DNA of 64,000 bases from Halorubrum trapanicum (GCF_002355655.1 NZ_AP017569.1:1984001-2048000); one strand, 5' to 3'; shown: positions 8,299 to 17,615, counted from the first letter of the stretch. Notes: generated by a model not told the origin, from the letters alone. Made by a program: numbers and translations.

Positions 8299-8988
8299 GT
8301 GTTCAGATAAGCTGATTCCATGCGAACGCGAACGACCTGAGCCACTCGTCAGCAGTTTCTGCTTCGGCGTTGCTGAAACAGTTTGAGAAACTGGTAGTTC
8401 TGCGTTTTACCTCACGAAAGACACGTTCGACGCTGTTCCGATTTCCATGTCGTTCGTATCTGAAATCGAGGTCATGTTTGTCACAGGCACGGTGAAGTGG
8501 AGTCGCGCCATCAACGAGAAAGATCGCGTCATCCACATCGTGTTTTTCGCGGAGTTCCGCGAAGAACTGATCTGCGATCACGTTCGTTCTTGTCGGCTCA
8601 AGCTTTGTATGGAGTAAATCGTTTGAATCGGGATCGACAGCGGCGTACAGCCAATATTGTTCATCGTCAAGCTGAATCACGGTTTCATCGACCGCAACGT
8701 GATTCGGGCACCGACCAGATTCCGGCTGTAGATCGGCCTTGTGAACCCAGTTATGAACAGTAGATCGAACCCGATCAACACCAAATACCTCAAGAAACGA
8801 AACAGTATTCGAAAGCGATAATCCAGCAAGATGGAGCTGAATACTGATCTTCATCAACAACGTCGGTGTTGCCTCTCGCTCCACAAACTCTAAGTTGATC
8901 TCGTCTAAACAGCCGCTGAGCCGGTCGTTTTCGGGCATGAATCACTTTGAAAACGCACCGCCTCACCTTTCAATCCTTATCTGAACAC
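8299..8988. mobile_element. IS6-family insertion sequence, copy 2 (inverted)
   Basis: A 690-bp element with the same 13-bp terminal inverted repeats as copy 1 (8299-8311 and 8976-8988), in the opposite orientation. An 11-bp direct repeat, cgttgtggggg, flanks it at 8286-8296 and 8992-9002, two or three bases outside the tips. That supports an independent insertion event. The right end lies about 45 bases from the start of structured repeat copy B. The DNA between the two IS copies is ordinary core chromosome. Confidence 0.87.
8303..8938 (-). CDS. IS6-family DDE transposase, copy 2
   Basis: A 211-residue transposase with the same layout as copy 1: a helix-turn-helix region before HNWVHKADLQ and the catalytic candidates VAVDETVI, LVDGATP and RNSVERVF. 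The 26 differences from copy 1 cluster in the central catalytic region (about residues 108-160), while the N-terminal 100 and C-terminal 40 residues are nearly constant. The frame is intact. The stop falls within the left terminal repeat of the element, as in copy 1. Confidence 0.92.
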   Translation of the reverse strand: MPENDRLSGCLDEINLEFVEREATPTLLMKISIQLHLAGLSLSNTVSFLEVFGVDRVRSTVHNWVHKADLQPESGRCPNHVAVDETVIQLDDEQYWLYAAVDPDSNDLLHTKLEPTRTNVIADQFFAELREKHDVDDAIFLVDGATPLHRACDKHDLDFRYERHGNRNSVERVFREVKRRTTSFSNCFSNAEAETADEWLRSFAFAWNQLI

Positions 8989-9032
8989 CGTCGTTGTGGG
9001 GGGGGGACCGTTTATAAGATGGATCGCGGTGT

Positions 9033-9332
9033 TGCTGTCGGCTGTTTATAAATGGTTGAGGCTGGTGGGGTGACAACCGTCAAAGCCCCAGTCGCGAGGC
9101 GGCAGCACGCTCGCTGCGCTCCTCACTCGGTCGCTACAGCTCCCTCGTTGCGGTGCTTACGTCGCCTGCGGCCGCCTCGCGACTGCCCCTTTGAGTCCCA
9201 CCCCGACCGCCCAGCACCGCAGCCTCACGCCTCCCCAACCTCGTCAGTCGCCTCCGCTTCGCTCCGGCGACTGACTCCCTCGCGGGCTGGCTCGCGGCCG
9301 CCGGTGGCGGCCGCTCGCAGGCGCGCCACCGC
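9033..9332 (+). repeat. composite structured repeat, copy B
   Basis: One recognisable 57-bp unit (9033-9089), with tttataaat and ending caaagcccc, leads into P1: agtcgcgaggcggc (9090-9103) pairs perfectly with gccgcctcgcgact (9171-9184). The invariant linker gcccctttgagtcc is at 9185-9198. P2 is gtcagtcgcc (9243-9252) with ggcgactgac (9266-9275). P3 is degenerate at its base but keeps a perfect inner stem, gcggccgcc with ggcggccgc around a three-base loop. The copy lies between IS copy 2 and the convergent 3' end of nrdJ. Compared with copy A, both P1 and P2 have changed on both strands together. Confidence 0.87.
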
Positions 9333-9486
9333 CTACCATTTATAAGCCCCCGTCGCCGTCGCTCATCGCCTTTTAAATATGCTCCCGCCACCGCCGATCT
9401 ACGATACTCACTCCCGGTATCGATCGCGTTCGTACGAACCGCAAAAAAACCGCGCCGCAAGCGCTTTTACCGTCAGTTCGGCCCGT
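9333..9486. other. spacer between repeat B and nrdJ, with a plus-strand TATA-like box
   Basis: Contains catttataagc (about 9338-9348), ccttttaaatatgc (about 9370-9383) and the perfect 12-bp palindrome gttcgtacgaac (9428-9439). The TATA-like boxes read toward the 3' end of nrdJ and could start an antisense transcript; no open frame follows them. Confidence 0.4.
9440..9455 (-). terminator. likely nrdJ terminator (T7 run)
   Basis: In the minus orientation the sequence cgcggtttttttgcgg lies about 40 bases beyond the nrdJ stop. A T-run of this length in such GC-rich DNA is the usual archaeal termination signal. A palindrome (9428-9439) follows immediately. Confidence 0.6.
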
Positions 9487-12400
9487 CTAACACTCCGACC
9501 AGCCGCACGACTCGCACGTCTTGCAGCCCTCGGAGTAGTAGAGGTTCATGCCGCCGCACTCGGGGCACTCGGGCGACTCGCCCGCCGCGATGAGCTCCTG
9601 GGTCGAGTCGTCGGCGCCGGCGGCGTCGTCGGCCGCCGTCGGCTCGGACCCGCTCGGAGCCTCGGTCGCCGCGCCGGCGTCGACCGCGCCGCCGTCGGTC
9701 TGACTCGGGCGGCCCGGGCCCGACGCGGACTCCTCGACGTCGTCGAGGCTCTGCTGTTGGGGGATCCCCTTGTCGACGTCGTCGTCGAGGTAGCGCCGGA
9801 GCGCGGTGCCGATCGCGTCGGGGATCGACTGGATCTGCTCGCCCTTGTCCCAGGCGACCTTCGGGCTCCGGGTGCCCTGGAGCTCGTCGACGATCTCCTC
9901 GGGGTCGACGCCGGAGCGGAGCGCCGTCGAGATGACCTTCGCGAGCGCCTCCGTGAAGGAGTTGGTGTAGCCGCCGGAGTGGCCGATGTTCGCGAACAGC
10001 TCGAACGGCAGCCCGTTCTCGTCCTCGTTGATGGTGACGTACAGCTTGCCGTAGCCCGTCTCGACGCGCTGCGTGACGCCGTTCAGTGAGTCGGGACGCG
10101 GGCTGCGCTCGCTGTAGTCGATCCGGGGCTGCTCCGTCGTTTCGAGCAGGTCCGAGATCTCCGCGTCGATCGCGGCCTGAACGTCCTCGTTGTCGAGGAA
10201 CGCCTCGACGCCGCCGAACACCTCGGAGATCTGCTCGACGATCGTCTCGGCCGCCTCGCTCTCGTCGGCGAACTCGGTGTTCTGCGCGCGCGTCGTGAGC
10301 ACCTGCTTCGAGCGGGTGCCGTCGCGGTAGTAGGTGACGCCCTTCCCGCCGTTCTCGTAGATGTACTCGAAGACCTCCTTGGCGTCGCCGAGCGTGGAGT
10401 CGTTCGGCGCGTTCACGGTCTTCGAGATGGCGGAGTCGACGCCCTTCTGACAGGCGACCTGGACGCCGGCGTGGTCCTTCGCCGAGAGGTCGCCGGTGAC
10501 GACGAACAGCTCGCCGATCGCGTTCGGCACGGTGTCGAGCCCCTCGACGCCGTCGAACTCGTTGGTCGCCATCTGCTCTTGAGCCTCCTGCTTGACGGCG
10601 TCGACGTCGACGTCGTTGGCCTCTAGCGTGCGCAGGAAGTAGTCGTCGAACTCGACGAGCATCTCGTCGCCCTGGACGTCGTCGGAGACGTTCTTGTAGT
10701 AGGCGACGTTGTAGATGGGCTCGCAGCCGCCGGTCGTGTTGCCGATCATCGACGTCGTGCCCGTCGGCGCGATCGTCGTCGTGTTGTGGTTGCGGATCGG
10801 GAAGCCGTCTTCCCACTCGTCGGCGTCGAGCCCGGTGTAGTGCTCGAACCAGTCGCGGTGCTCGGTCGGGTTCGCGTACTTCGAGTCCGCCCAGTCGTTG
10901 AACGTCCCGCGCTCCTCGGCGAGCTCGTGGGAGGCGAGCTTCGACTCGTGGTTGATGTGGGTCATCAGCTGCCGGGCGATCTCGTTGCCCGACTCGGAGC
11001 CGTAGCGGACGCCGAGCTGGACGTACAGCTGCGCGAGCCCCATGATTCCGAGCCCGATCTTCCGCATGTCCCGGACCTTCTCTTCGATCTCCGGGACCGG
11101 GAAGTCGGACATCGTGACGACGTTCTCGAGGAAGCGGGTGCCGTACGCGATCCGCTCTTCGAACTCCTCGAAGTCGATCGCCTCGTCTAAGAACGCCTCG
11201 ACCGCGGCCGCCTCGGAGTCGTACTCGTCGGCGTGCTCGTCCGACCAGACGCGCCAGTCGGGCGCGTCGAGGTCCGCGAGCGTCGAGAGGTTGATGTGGC
11301 CGAGGTTACAGGCCTCGTACTCCTCGAGGGGCTGTTCTCCGCAGGGGTTTGTTGCGAGTATTCTATGGCTTGGATTTTCTTCTACATCGAACGAATGTTC
11401 CTTGTTGATGCGCTCCAAGTAAACGACCCCGGGCTCCCCGTTCTCGTGGGCGCCCTCGATCATGTGGTCCCAGATCTCGGCGGCCGGGACGGAGAGCTCC
11501 TCGCCGACCTCGACGTGTTCGCCGAGGCCGAACATGTCGTAGAGCTCCTTCGTCTCGGGGGTGGCGACGTGGGGCTCCTCCGTGCGCGGGTTGGTGAAGG
11601 TGAACTCCTCGTCGTTCTCCAGCGCCGCCATGAAGTCGTCCGTGACGCCGACGCTGATGTTGAAGTTCGAGAGGTGGCCCTCCACCGCGTTCCGGAGGTG
11701 TTCGGGCACCTTCCCGTCCTCGTCGATGAGGTCGCGGGCCTCCTCCAACGCGTCCGCGAAGGAGTTGTGCGTGAAGTCGTCGGGGTCGTTGAGCCGCAGC
11801 GAGTGGGCCAGGGAGACGTCCTTGTTCTTCGCGTGGATGAACTGGATGACGTCCGGGTGCGAGATGCGCATGACGCCCATCTGGGCGCCGCGGCGCGCGC
11901 CGCCCTGCGCGATCGTCTCGCACATCTGGTCGAACGTCCGCATGAACGTGATCGGCCCGGAGGCGATGCCGCCGGTGGAGCCGACCGCGTCGCCGTACGG
12001 GCGGAGCTTCCAGAACGCGTACCCCATGCCGCCGCCGGACTGGAACACCTCGGCCGCCTCCTTGGCGGTCTGGTGGATGTCGGTGATGTCGTCGCCCGGC
12101 GAGTCGACGAAACAGGCGGAGAGCTGCTGGAGCTCGTCGCCCGCGTTCATCAGCGTCGGGGAGTTCGGCATGAAGGAGAGCGACTCCATCCCCTGCCGGA
12201 ACGTCTCGGCGGTCGCCTCGACGTGGTCGCGAACGCCCTCGGGCAGCTCGGGGACGACCGTCTCGTACGCGAACTTGTTGACGTTGTGAGCGGTGAGCGT
12301 CGTCTCCGCGTCGTCCTCGGCGGTCGTACCCGCGCCGAAGACCTCCTCGGCGAGCTCGTCGCGCCGCGGGTGATCGGGCTTCAGCTGGTCGGGCGTGACG

Positions 12401-12642
12401 GTGACCTCGACGCCCTGCTTTTCGGCCTCGAAGACGGCCTCCGCGAGCGCGACGTTGCGCGCGACGCGGTCGAACAGCTCCTCCTGGTCCTCGATCGGTT
12501 CGCCGTCCGCGTTCTTCCGGAGGTAGCGCGCGGGCAGGATGTTCCCGTAGGCGTTGCCCGTGAGGCGCTCCTCCATGGTGTCGCCCGTGGTTCGTTTGAT
12601 CGGCAGTTCGACTCCGTCGGCGGAGACGCCGTCGCTGCTCAT
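9487..12642 (-). CDS. nrdJ: adenosylcobalamin-dependent (class II) ribonucleoside-diphosphate reductase
   Basis: A 1051-residue class II ribonucleotide reductase, using coenzyme B12 rather than a metal cofactor to make deoxyribonucleotides. Visible family blocks include MPNSPTLMNAGDELQQLSAC, FQSGGGMGYAFWKLRPYG, the active-site ATNPCGEQ with radical Cys434, TGTTSMIGNTTGGCEP and a C-terminal zinc ribbon (CPECGG, then CKTCESCGW). The start ATG 12642 gives MSSDGVSADG; the open frame upstream has no homology. Codons 407-434 (11341-11424) are unusually AT-rich, ending exactly at Cys434, which is a known intein insertion point in archaeal RNRs (see findings). No intein is present now. Confidence 0.96.
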   Translation of the reverse strand: MSSDGVSADGVELPIKRTTGDTMEERLTGNAYGNILPARYLRKNADGEPIEDQEELFDRVARNVALAEAVFEAEKQGVEVTVTPDQLKPDHPRRDELAEEVFGAGTTAEDDAETTLTAHNVNKFAYETVVPELPEGVRDHVEATAETFRQGMESLSFMPNSPTLMNAGDELQQLSACFVDSPGDDITDIHQTAKEAAEVFQSGGGMGYAFWKLRPYGDAVGSTGGIASGPITFMRTFDQMCETIAQGGARRGAQMGVMRISHPDVIQFIHAKNKDVSLAHSLRLNDPDDFTHNSFADALEEARDLIDEDGKVPEHLRNAVEGHLSNFNISVGVTDDFMAALENDEEFTFTNPRTEEPHVATPETKELYDMFGLGEHVEVGEELSVPAAEIWDHMIEGAHENGEPGVVYLERINKEHSFDVEENPSHRILATNPCGEQPLEEYEACNLGHINLSTLADLDAPDWRVWSDEHADEYDSEAAAVEAFLDEAIDFEEFEERIAYGTRFLENVVTMSDFPVPEIEEKVRDMRKIGLGIMGLAQLYVQLGVRYGSESGNEIARQLMTHINHESKLASHELAEERGTFNDWADSKYANPTEHRDWFEHYTGLDADEWEDGFPIRNHNTTTIAPTGTTSMIGNTTGGCEPIYNVAYYKNVSDDVQGDEMLVEFDDYFLRTLEANDVDVDAVKQEAQEQMATNEFDGVEGLDTVPNAIGELFVVTGDLSAKDHAGVQVACQKGVDSAISKTVNAPNDSTLGDAKEVFEYIYENGGKGVTYYRDGTRSKQVLTTRAQNTEFADESEAAETIVEQISEVFGGVEAFLDNEDVQAAIDAEISDLLETTEQPRIDYSERSPRPDSLNGVTQRVETGYGKLYVTINEDENGLPFELFANIGHSGGYTNSFTEALAKVISTALRSGVDPEEIVDELQGTRSPKVAWDKGEQIQSIPDAIGTALRRYLDDDVDKGIPQQQSLDDVEESASGPGRPSQTDGGAVDAGAATEAPSGSEPTAADDAAGADDSTQELIAAGESPECPECGGMNLYYSEGCKTCESCGWSEC

Positions 12643-13091
12643 TCGGCGGCCACCCCGCTGGCTTGGCGTGGGATATGGATCATCAGTAGTGTTGGTGTAC
12701 TGGCGAGGCGGGCCCTTGTAGGTTCGGATGTTCGGACCCGTCCGGCATCTACATGTCCGATTCGGTATGTAACGTCGGTCCGGGGCGTCTGACGCTGAAT
12801 CCGGTACGTCGGTACGGAAGGGACTCCGGACACATAAGCGTAGGTAGACCGGAGTGAAACTGAACACTGACCGAACAAAACGGAAGACCGAAGCGGCCTC
12901 CCACCGGAACAGAAGGGGGGTTGCTCGGCGGTGGTTCCGGCGGCGGCGCCGGGTGCTCGCGTCCCTGTGGCGCGCGTTCGGACGAGTTCGCATCCGAATT
13001 CGACGCGAGTTTGCCGGACACCTATCAGAATTCGTACCCGGAGCGTCCATCGTCCCACAAGCTTATGCCCGGCGTCGCCGTGAGGCCGGAC
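12643..13091. other. 449-bp gap upstream of nrdJ
   Basis: I see no gene here. For nrdJ there is no convincing TATA box within 40 bases, so its leader may be long. The stretch 12720-12845 is rich in short near-repeats of ccggt, gttcgga and cggtacg, possibly operator half-sites. Near the right end cttatgcc (about 13060-13067) is placed to serve the small membrane protein starting at 13092. I looked for a B12-box-like motif and found none. Confidence 0.4.
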
Positions 13092-13307
13092 ATGACCGCA
13101 TCATCGCTCGCGCTCGCGGGGCTCGTCGCGCCGGCACAGGCCGCCCTGCTCGGAAGTCAGGTCGGGCAGCTGCTGGTCGCCTTAGTCGCCGTCGCACTGA
13201 TAATCGTCGTCGGCAAGTTCGTGCTGAAGCTCGCGTGGCGGCTCGTCACGATCGGGATCGTCGTCGTCGCCGCGTTCTACGTGCTGTCGACGCTCGGACT
13301 GATATAA
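13092..13307 (+). CDS. small membrane protein, two hydrophobic helices
   Basis: A 71-residue protein beginning MTASSLALAG, with hydrophobic segments at about residues 3-20 and 25-65 and a few lysines and arginines between (GKFVLKLAWR). It has no recognisable domain. I chose ATG 13092 rather than the in-frame ATG 27 bases earlier because a TATA-like cttatg overlaps that earlier codon and is about 28-32 bases before 13092. It converges on cdc48, ending 26 bases from it. Confidence 0.65.
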   Translation: MTASSLALAGLVAPAQAALLGSQVGQLLVALVAVALIIVVGKFVLKLAWRLVTIGIVVVAAFYVLSTLGLI

Positions 13308-13320
13308 AAAACTCGTTCGG
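13307..13320 (-). terminator. T6 run after cdc48
   Basis: In the minus orientation gagttttttata lies about 20 bases past the cdc48 stop, a plausible archaeal terminator. It abuts the end of the convergent small membrane-protein gene. Confidence 0.5.
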
Positions 13321-13333
13321 CCGCGCCGTCCGC

Positions 13334-15601
13334 TTACTGGAACGCGGCGCCCGGCTCGGCCTCGGTGCGGTCGACCTCAGACCGCTTGAACTGCTTTTCT
13401 ATCTCCTCGTACCGCTCGCGCGTCTCGGGGGTGACGCTCGGGTTCACCTCGCTTAGCGCCTCCTCGAAGTGCGCCATCGTCACGCGGACGTTGCCGACGG
13501 ACTCGCCGACCTCCTCGCGCGTGACGCTGCCGATGAACTCCCGAGAGGCGTTCATCGACGCCTCGCGGGCGACCGCCTCGATGTCGGCGCCCACGTACCC
13601 CTCGGTCTTGCGGGCCAGCGCGTCGAGGTCGACGTCGTCGGCCAGCGGCTTGTTCCGCGTGTGGACCTCGAAGATCCGGCGGCGCGCCGTCTCGTCCGGA
13701 ACGGGCACGTGGACGTGCCGGTCCAGGCGGCCGGGGCGCAGCAGCGCCGAGTCGATGAGGTCCGGGCGGTTGGTCGTCGCGATGACGACCACGTCCTCCA
13801 GCGACTCGAGCCCGTCGAGCTCCGTCAGCAGCTGGGAGACGACCCGCTCGCCGACGCCGGAGTCGCCGGAGTTCGTCCCGCGCTCGGTCGCGATCGAGTC
13901 GATCTCGTCGAAGAACACGATCGTCGGCGCGTTCTCCCGGGCCTTGCTGAACACCTCGCGGACGCCCTTCTCGGACTCGCCCACGTACTTGTTCAGCAGC
14001 TCGGGCCCCTTGATCGAGATGAAGTTCGACTCGCTCTCGTTGGCGACGGCCTTCGCGAGCAGGGTCTTCCCCGTGCCCGGCGGGCCGTACATCAGGACGC
14101 CCTTCGCGGCCTGCATGTCCAGCTCCTCGAACACCTCGGGGTACTCCAGGGGCCACTGGATCGTCTCGCGGAGCCGCTCTTTGGTGTCCTCGAGGCCGCC
14201 CACGTCCTCCCAGGTGGTGTCGGGGACCTCCACGAACACCTCCCGCAGCGCGGAGGGTTCGATCCCCTTGATCGCCTCCTTGAAGTCCGACTCAGTCACC
14301 TGGATGGAGTTCAACACGTCGGCGTCGATCTCGTCGCTCTCGAGGTCTATCTCCGGGCGGATACGCCGCAGCGCGTGCATCGCGGACTCCTTCGCGAGCG
14401 ACTCCAGGTCGGCCCCGACGAAGCCGTGGGTGTTCTCGGCGTATTCGTCTAAGTCGACCCCCTCGGTCAGCGGCATGTTCCGCGTGTGGACCTGAAGGAT
14501 CTCCTTGCGGCCGTCGCGGTCGGGGACGCCGACCTCGATCTCGCGGTCGAAGCGGCCGCCCCGTCGGAGCGCCTGGTCGATGGCGTCGACGCGGTTCGTC
14601 GCCCCGATGACGACGACCTCGCCGCGCTCTTCTAACCCGTCCATCAGCGAGAGGAGCTGGGCCACGACGCGGCGTTCAACGTCGCCGCCGGCCTCCTCGC
14701 GCTTGGGCGCGATGGAGTCCAGCTCGTCCATGAAGATGATCGACGGCGACTCCTCGGACGCCTCCTCGAACACCTCGCGGAGCTGCTCTTCGCTCTCGCC
14801 GTAGTACTTCGACATGATCTCCGGGCCGGAGATCGTGTGGAAGTTCGCGTCGATCTCGTTGGCGACCGCCTTCGCGATCAGCGTCTTCCCCGTGCCCGGC
14901 GGGCCGTGGAGCAGGACGCCCTTCGGCGGGTCGATGCCGAGGCGCTTGAACAGCTCCGGGTGCCGCATCGGCAGCTCGATCATCTCGCGGACCTGTTCGA
15001 GCTCGTCGTCGAGCCCGCCGATGTCCTCGTAGGTGACGTCGGGGCCCTCGCCGGTGCCGCCCGGGGCGTCGCCGCGGTCGGCGATCTCCTCGGCGGAGAT
15101 CTCGGAGATGCTGATCTCGGTCTCGTCGGTGATGACGACCGTGCCGCTCGGGCTCGTCTCGGCGATCTTCATCGGGACCGCCTGCGACTGGCCGCCCATC
15201 AGCCCGAAGCCGAGGGAGGTCCGGATCGTCTGCCCCTCGGTCACGGGCTGGCCGGAGAGCTTGTCGCGGATGAACGGGGCGATCTGGCCCCGCACCCGCA
15301 GCTGGCTCGGGAAGGCGATGGTCACCGCGTCCGCGCGCGAGACGTCGACGTCCTCGACGGTCACGCGGTCGTCGATCCCCACGTCGGCCTCCTGCCGGAG
15401 GCGGCCGTCGATGCGGATCACGCCGGTGCCGTCGTCTTCGGGGTAGCCGGGCCAGACGCGGGCGATCACCGCCCCGTCGGCGCCCTCGACGCGGACGATG
15501 TCCCCGCCGGAGAGCCCGAGCTCGTCGGCCGCGACGCGGTCGATCGCCGCGAGGCGGCGGCCGGCGTCCTTCTGTTTCAGCGGCTTGACGGTGAGCTTCA
15601 T
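13334..15601 (-). CDS. cdc48: Cdc48/VAT-type AAA+ ATPase
   Basis: A 755-residue double-AAA+ unfoldase that extracts and unfolds proteins, often for the proteasome. The N-terminal double-psi barrel (about 1-90; [20 protein letters not shown]) and the second N subdomain precede two ATPase modules. Walker A motifs GPPGTGKTL lie near residues 231-239 and 503-511; Walker B motifs are [12 protein letters not shown] and [12 protein letters not shown]; arginine-finger regions follow ([20 protein letters not shown]). The ATG overlaps the stop of the upstream Hsp20-like gene by four bases, so the two are translationally coupled. No C-terminal HbYX motif is present; the protein ends EPGAAFQ. Confidence 0.96.
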   Translation of the reverse strand: MKLTVKPLKQKDAGRRLAAIDRVAADELGLSGGDIVRVEGADGAVIARVWPGYPEDDGTGVIRIDGRLRQEADVGIDDRVTVEDVDVSRADAVTIAFPSQLRVRGQIAPFIRDKLSGQPVTEGQTIRTSLGFGLMGGQSQAVPMKIAETSPSGTVVITDETEISISEISAEEIADRGDAPGGTGEGPDVTYEDIGGLDDELEQVREMIELPMRHPELFKRLGIDPPKGVLLHGPPGTGKTLIAKAVANEIDANFHTISGPEIMSKYYGESEEQLREVFEEASEESPSIIFMDELDSIAPKREEAGGDVERRVVAQLLSLMDGLEERGEVVVIGATNRVDAIDQALRRGGRFDREIEVGVPDRDGRKEILQVHTRNMPLTEGVDLDEYAENTHGFVGADLESLAKESAMHALRRIRPEIDLESDEIDADVLNSIQVTESDFKEAIKGIEPSALREVFVEVPDTTWEDVGGLEDTKERLRETIQWPLEYPEVFEELDMQAAKGVLMYGPPGTGKTLLAKAVANESESNFISIKGPELLNKYVGESEKGVREVFSKARENAPTIVFFDEIDSIATERGTNSGDSGVGERVVSQLLTELDGLESLEDVVVIATTNRPDLIDSALLRPGRLDRHVHVPVPDETARRRIFEVHTRNKPLADDVDLDALARKTEGYVGADIEAVAREASMNASREFIGSVTREEVGESVGNVRVTMAHFEEALSEVNPSVTPETRERYEEIEKQFKRSEVDRTEAEPGAAFQ

Positions 15602-15849
15602 CGCTCGCCCTCCACGGTGAGCACGCCGTTGTTCACGGCCGCGTCCGCGGCCGCGCCGGGCAGCTCGAACTCCGATTCGACCGGCCCGTCCGGTCCCTCC
15701 ACGACGACGATCGCCGTCCCGCCGACGGTGTCGACGGTGACGGTCTCGTCGTCGACGCCGAGGTCGGCGGCGACGACCCACTCGTCGTCGTACTCGTACC
15801 GACGCAGCAGCGCGCCGTCGCCGGTCGATCGGGTCTGTATGTGATTCAT
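15598..15849 (-). CDS. DUF7127-like protein with Hsp20 fold, coupled to cdc48
   Basis: An 83-residue protein whose C-terminal half resembles a truncated alpha-crystallin domain: [20 protein letters not shown], then [20 protein letters not shown], with the same ELP and NNGVL signatures seen in the Hsp20 at 3108. It is much shorter than a normal Hsp20 and lacks the N-terminal arm. It overlaps the start of cdc48 by four bases, which suggests an adaptor or co-chaperone for the unfoldase. That role is inferred from position; the DUF number is from memory. Confidence 0.75.
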   Translation of the reverse strand: MNHIQTRSTGDGALLRRYEYDDEWVVAADLGVDDETVTVDTVGGTAIVVVEGPDGPVESEFELPGAAADAAVNNGVLTVEGER

Positions 15850-16062
15850 CCTAACTACGAGTTAGTCGCGCAGCTATTTAAACTTGACGCTCAAAATCGC
15901 ATGACGTGAGTGTTTCTTCGTCACATCGGTAGTGTAGCGGTTCGGGCCCGATCGTCCCCGATCGGCCGCCGTCGAGCGGTCGGATCTCCGGGCCGGTTCC
16001 GCCCCCCGATCGCGAGTCGTTCCCCTCCGGCGTTTATACCGCTCGGCGCCGAACCGCCGGCC

Positions 16063-16833
16063 ATGGAACGGGTCACCCACGACGGCCGCGACACGGCGTA
16101 CCGCCGCTTCGACCGCGGCGGCGACGGACCGACGGTCTGTTTCGTCCACGGCAGCGGCGGCGCGAAGGACGTCTGGAAGTCGCAGGCGCGGATCGCCGAC
16201 CGGTTCCCGGGCGTCGCCGTCGACCTCTCAGGGCACGGCGACAGCGACGACGTCGCGACGCCCGCGGGCCCCGAGACGCTCGACGCGTACGCCGACGACG
16301 TCGTCGCCGTCGCGGAGGCGACGGGTGCGACGGTCCTCTGCGGCAACTCCCTCGGCGGCGCGGTCGCGCTGTGGGTCGCATTAGAGCGCGACCTCGCGCT
16401 CGACGGGCTCGTCCTCGCGGGCACGGGCGCGAAGCTCGGGGTGGCCGAGCCCCTCCGCGACGCGCTCGCCGACGACTTCGAGCGGGCGGTCTCGCTGCTC
16501 CACGAGCCGGATCGGCTGTTCCACGACGCGCCCGCCGAGTACGTCGAGCTCTCGGCGGCGGCGATGCGCGCGTGCGGGCGTGCGGTCACCGAACGCGACT
16601 TCCTGACGTGCCACCGCTTCGACGTCCGGGACCGCCTCGGCGCGGTCGACGTCCCGGCGCTCGCGCTCGTCGGCGCGCACGACGGGCTCACCCCGCCGGC
16701 GTACCACGAGTACCTCGCCGAGGGGATACCCGACGGGGAGTGGACCGAGCTCTCGGACGCCGCTCACCTCGCGATGCTCGAACGGCCGGCCGCGTTCAAC
16801 GAGGCGCTCTCCGGGTTCCTCGATCGCCTGTAG
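16063..16833 (+). CDS. alpha/beta-hydrolase fold protein
   Basis: A 256-residue hydrolase. The oxyanion-hole motif VHGSGG is near residue 29, the nucleophile elbow GNSLGG holds Ser96, the acid is probably Asp in VGAHDGLTP (about 207) and the histidine lies in DAAHLAM (about 234). The natural substrate cannot be read from the sequence; esterase, lactonase and haloperoxidase-like relatives share this layout. A TATA-like cgtttatacc at 16031-16040 sits about 25 bases before ATG 16063, which fixes the start against a longer upstream frame. Confidence 0.88.
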   Translation: MERVTHDGRDTAYRRFDRGGDGPTVCFVHGSGGAKDVWKSQARIADRFPGVAVDLSGHGDSDDVATPAGPETLDAYADDVVAVAEATGATVLCGNSLGGAVALWVALERDLALDGLVLAGTGAKLGVAEPLRDALADDFERAVSLLHEPDRLFHDAPAEYVELSAAAMRACGRAVTERDFLTCHRFDVRDRLGAVDVPALALVGAHDGLTPPAYHEYLAEGIPDGEWTELSDAAHLAMLERPAAFNEALSGFLDRL

Positions 16834-16922
16834 GCCGTCGACCGCCGCGACCGGCCCCGAAGCCGGGAGCCGCGGCGGTCGCGCAGGTACCCTTTTAGGT
16901 CGCTCGCGCGTCGCGGGGGCAC

Positions 16923-17615
16923 ATGGTCGACAGCGACGAACGAGACGCGGACACGGGTCGGACCGGCGACTCGGAGGAGCGGGCCGCCGCGGGTCCGCCG
17001 ACCGACCCCGACATCGACGACCTGCTCGCGAAGCTCGACGCCCTGAGCGACACCGTCGACGAGGGACACGAGCGCGAGAAGGTCAGACAGACGATCTCCC
17101 TCGTCGAGCGGATGCCCGGGACGGGGGCGCTCGCAGAGCGGATCACCAAGTACACCTCCCGGGACCTGGCCGAGTCGTTCGTGGGGGCGGTGCTGTTCGC
17201 GCTCCCGCTGCTCGTCGAGGGCGGCGTCTTCGAGATCGCGGCCTGGTTCGCGGCGACGACCGTCGCCGGCGTCCCGGTCCTCCTGATCGGCCACGTCGGG
17301 TTCATCTTCCTCGCGACCGCCGGGCTCCTCTACTTCGCCGACTTCCGGCAGATCGCGATCAGACACCCGATCTTCGGTCTCATCCCCCGCCGGTACGCCG
17401 GCGTCCTCCTCGTCTCGCTGACCACGTCGGCGGCCATGCTGCTGTTCTGGGGCCGGCTTCACGAGGGTGACCCGACCGCGCTCGAACGGGTCGGCAGGGT
17501 CGCGGTCGTCTGGGCCGCGGCCGCGTTCGGCGCGGGACTGGGCGACATCCTCCCCGGCGAGTCGCAGGGCGAGGACCTCGGGAAGTTCGACCTCGACATC
17601 GGCGACGACGACTGA
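16923..17615 (+). CDS. DUF2391-like membrane protein
   Basis: A 230-residue protein with an acidic cytoplasmic N-terminus (about 1-70, predicted helical, DIDDLLAKLDALSDTVDE) and five or so membrane helices between about residues 85 and 210, ending in an acidic tail (GKFDLDIGDDD). The pattern TGALAERITKYTSRDLAESFVGA before the first helix is reminiscent of the DUF2391 family of putative integral membrane proteins; this is a recollection, not a search. No transport or catalytic motif is evident. A TATA-like cccttttagg near 16890 lies about 30 bases before the ATG. Confidence 0.65.
   Translation: MVDSDERDADTGRTGDSEERAAAGPPTDPDIDDLLAKLDALSDTVDEGHEREKVRQTISLVERMPGTGALAERITKYTSRDLAESFVGAVLFALPLLVEGGVFEIAAWFAATTVAGVPVLLIGHVGFIFLATAGLLYFADFRQIAIRHPIFGLIPRRYAGVLLVSLTTSAAMLLFWGRLHEGDPTALERVGRVAVVWAAAAFGAGLGDILPGESQGEDLGKFDLDIGDDD

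Noticed and set aside
616-8988. Composite transposon bounded by the two IS6 copies
   Set aside because: The enclosed genes (aIF1A, gap, pgk, lrp, glnA) are core, the IS copies are about 88% identical in protein, and each has its own flanking direct repeat.
12643-13091. Cobalamin riboswitch upstream of the B12-dependent reductase
   Set aside because: No B12-box-like motif or fitting fold is visible, and such riboswitches are not expected in haloarchaea.
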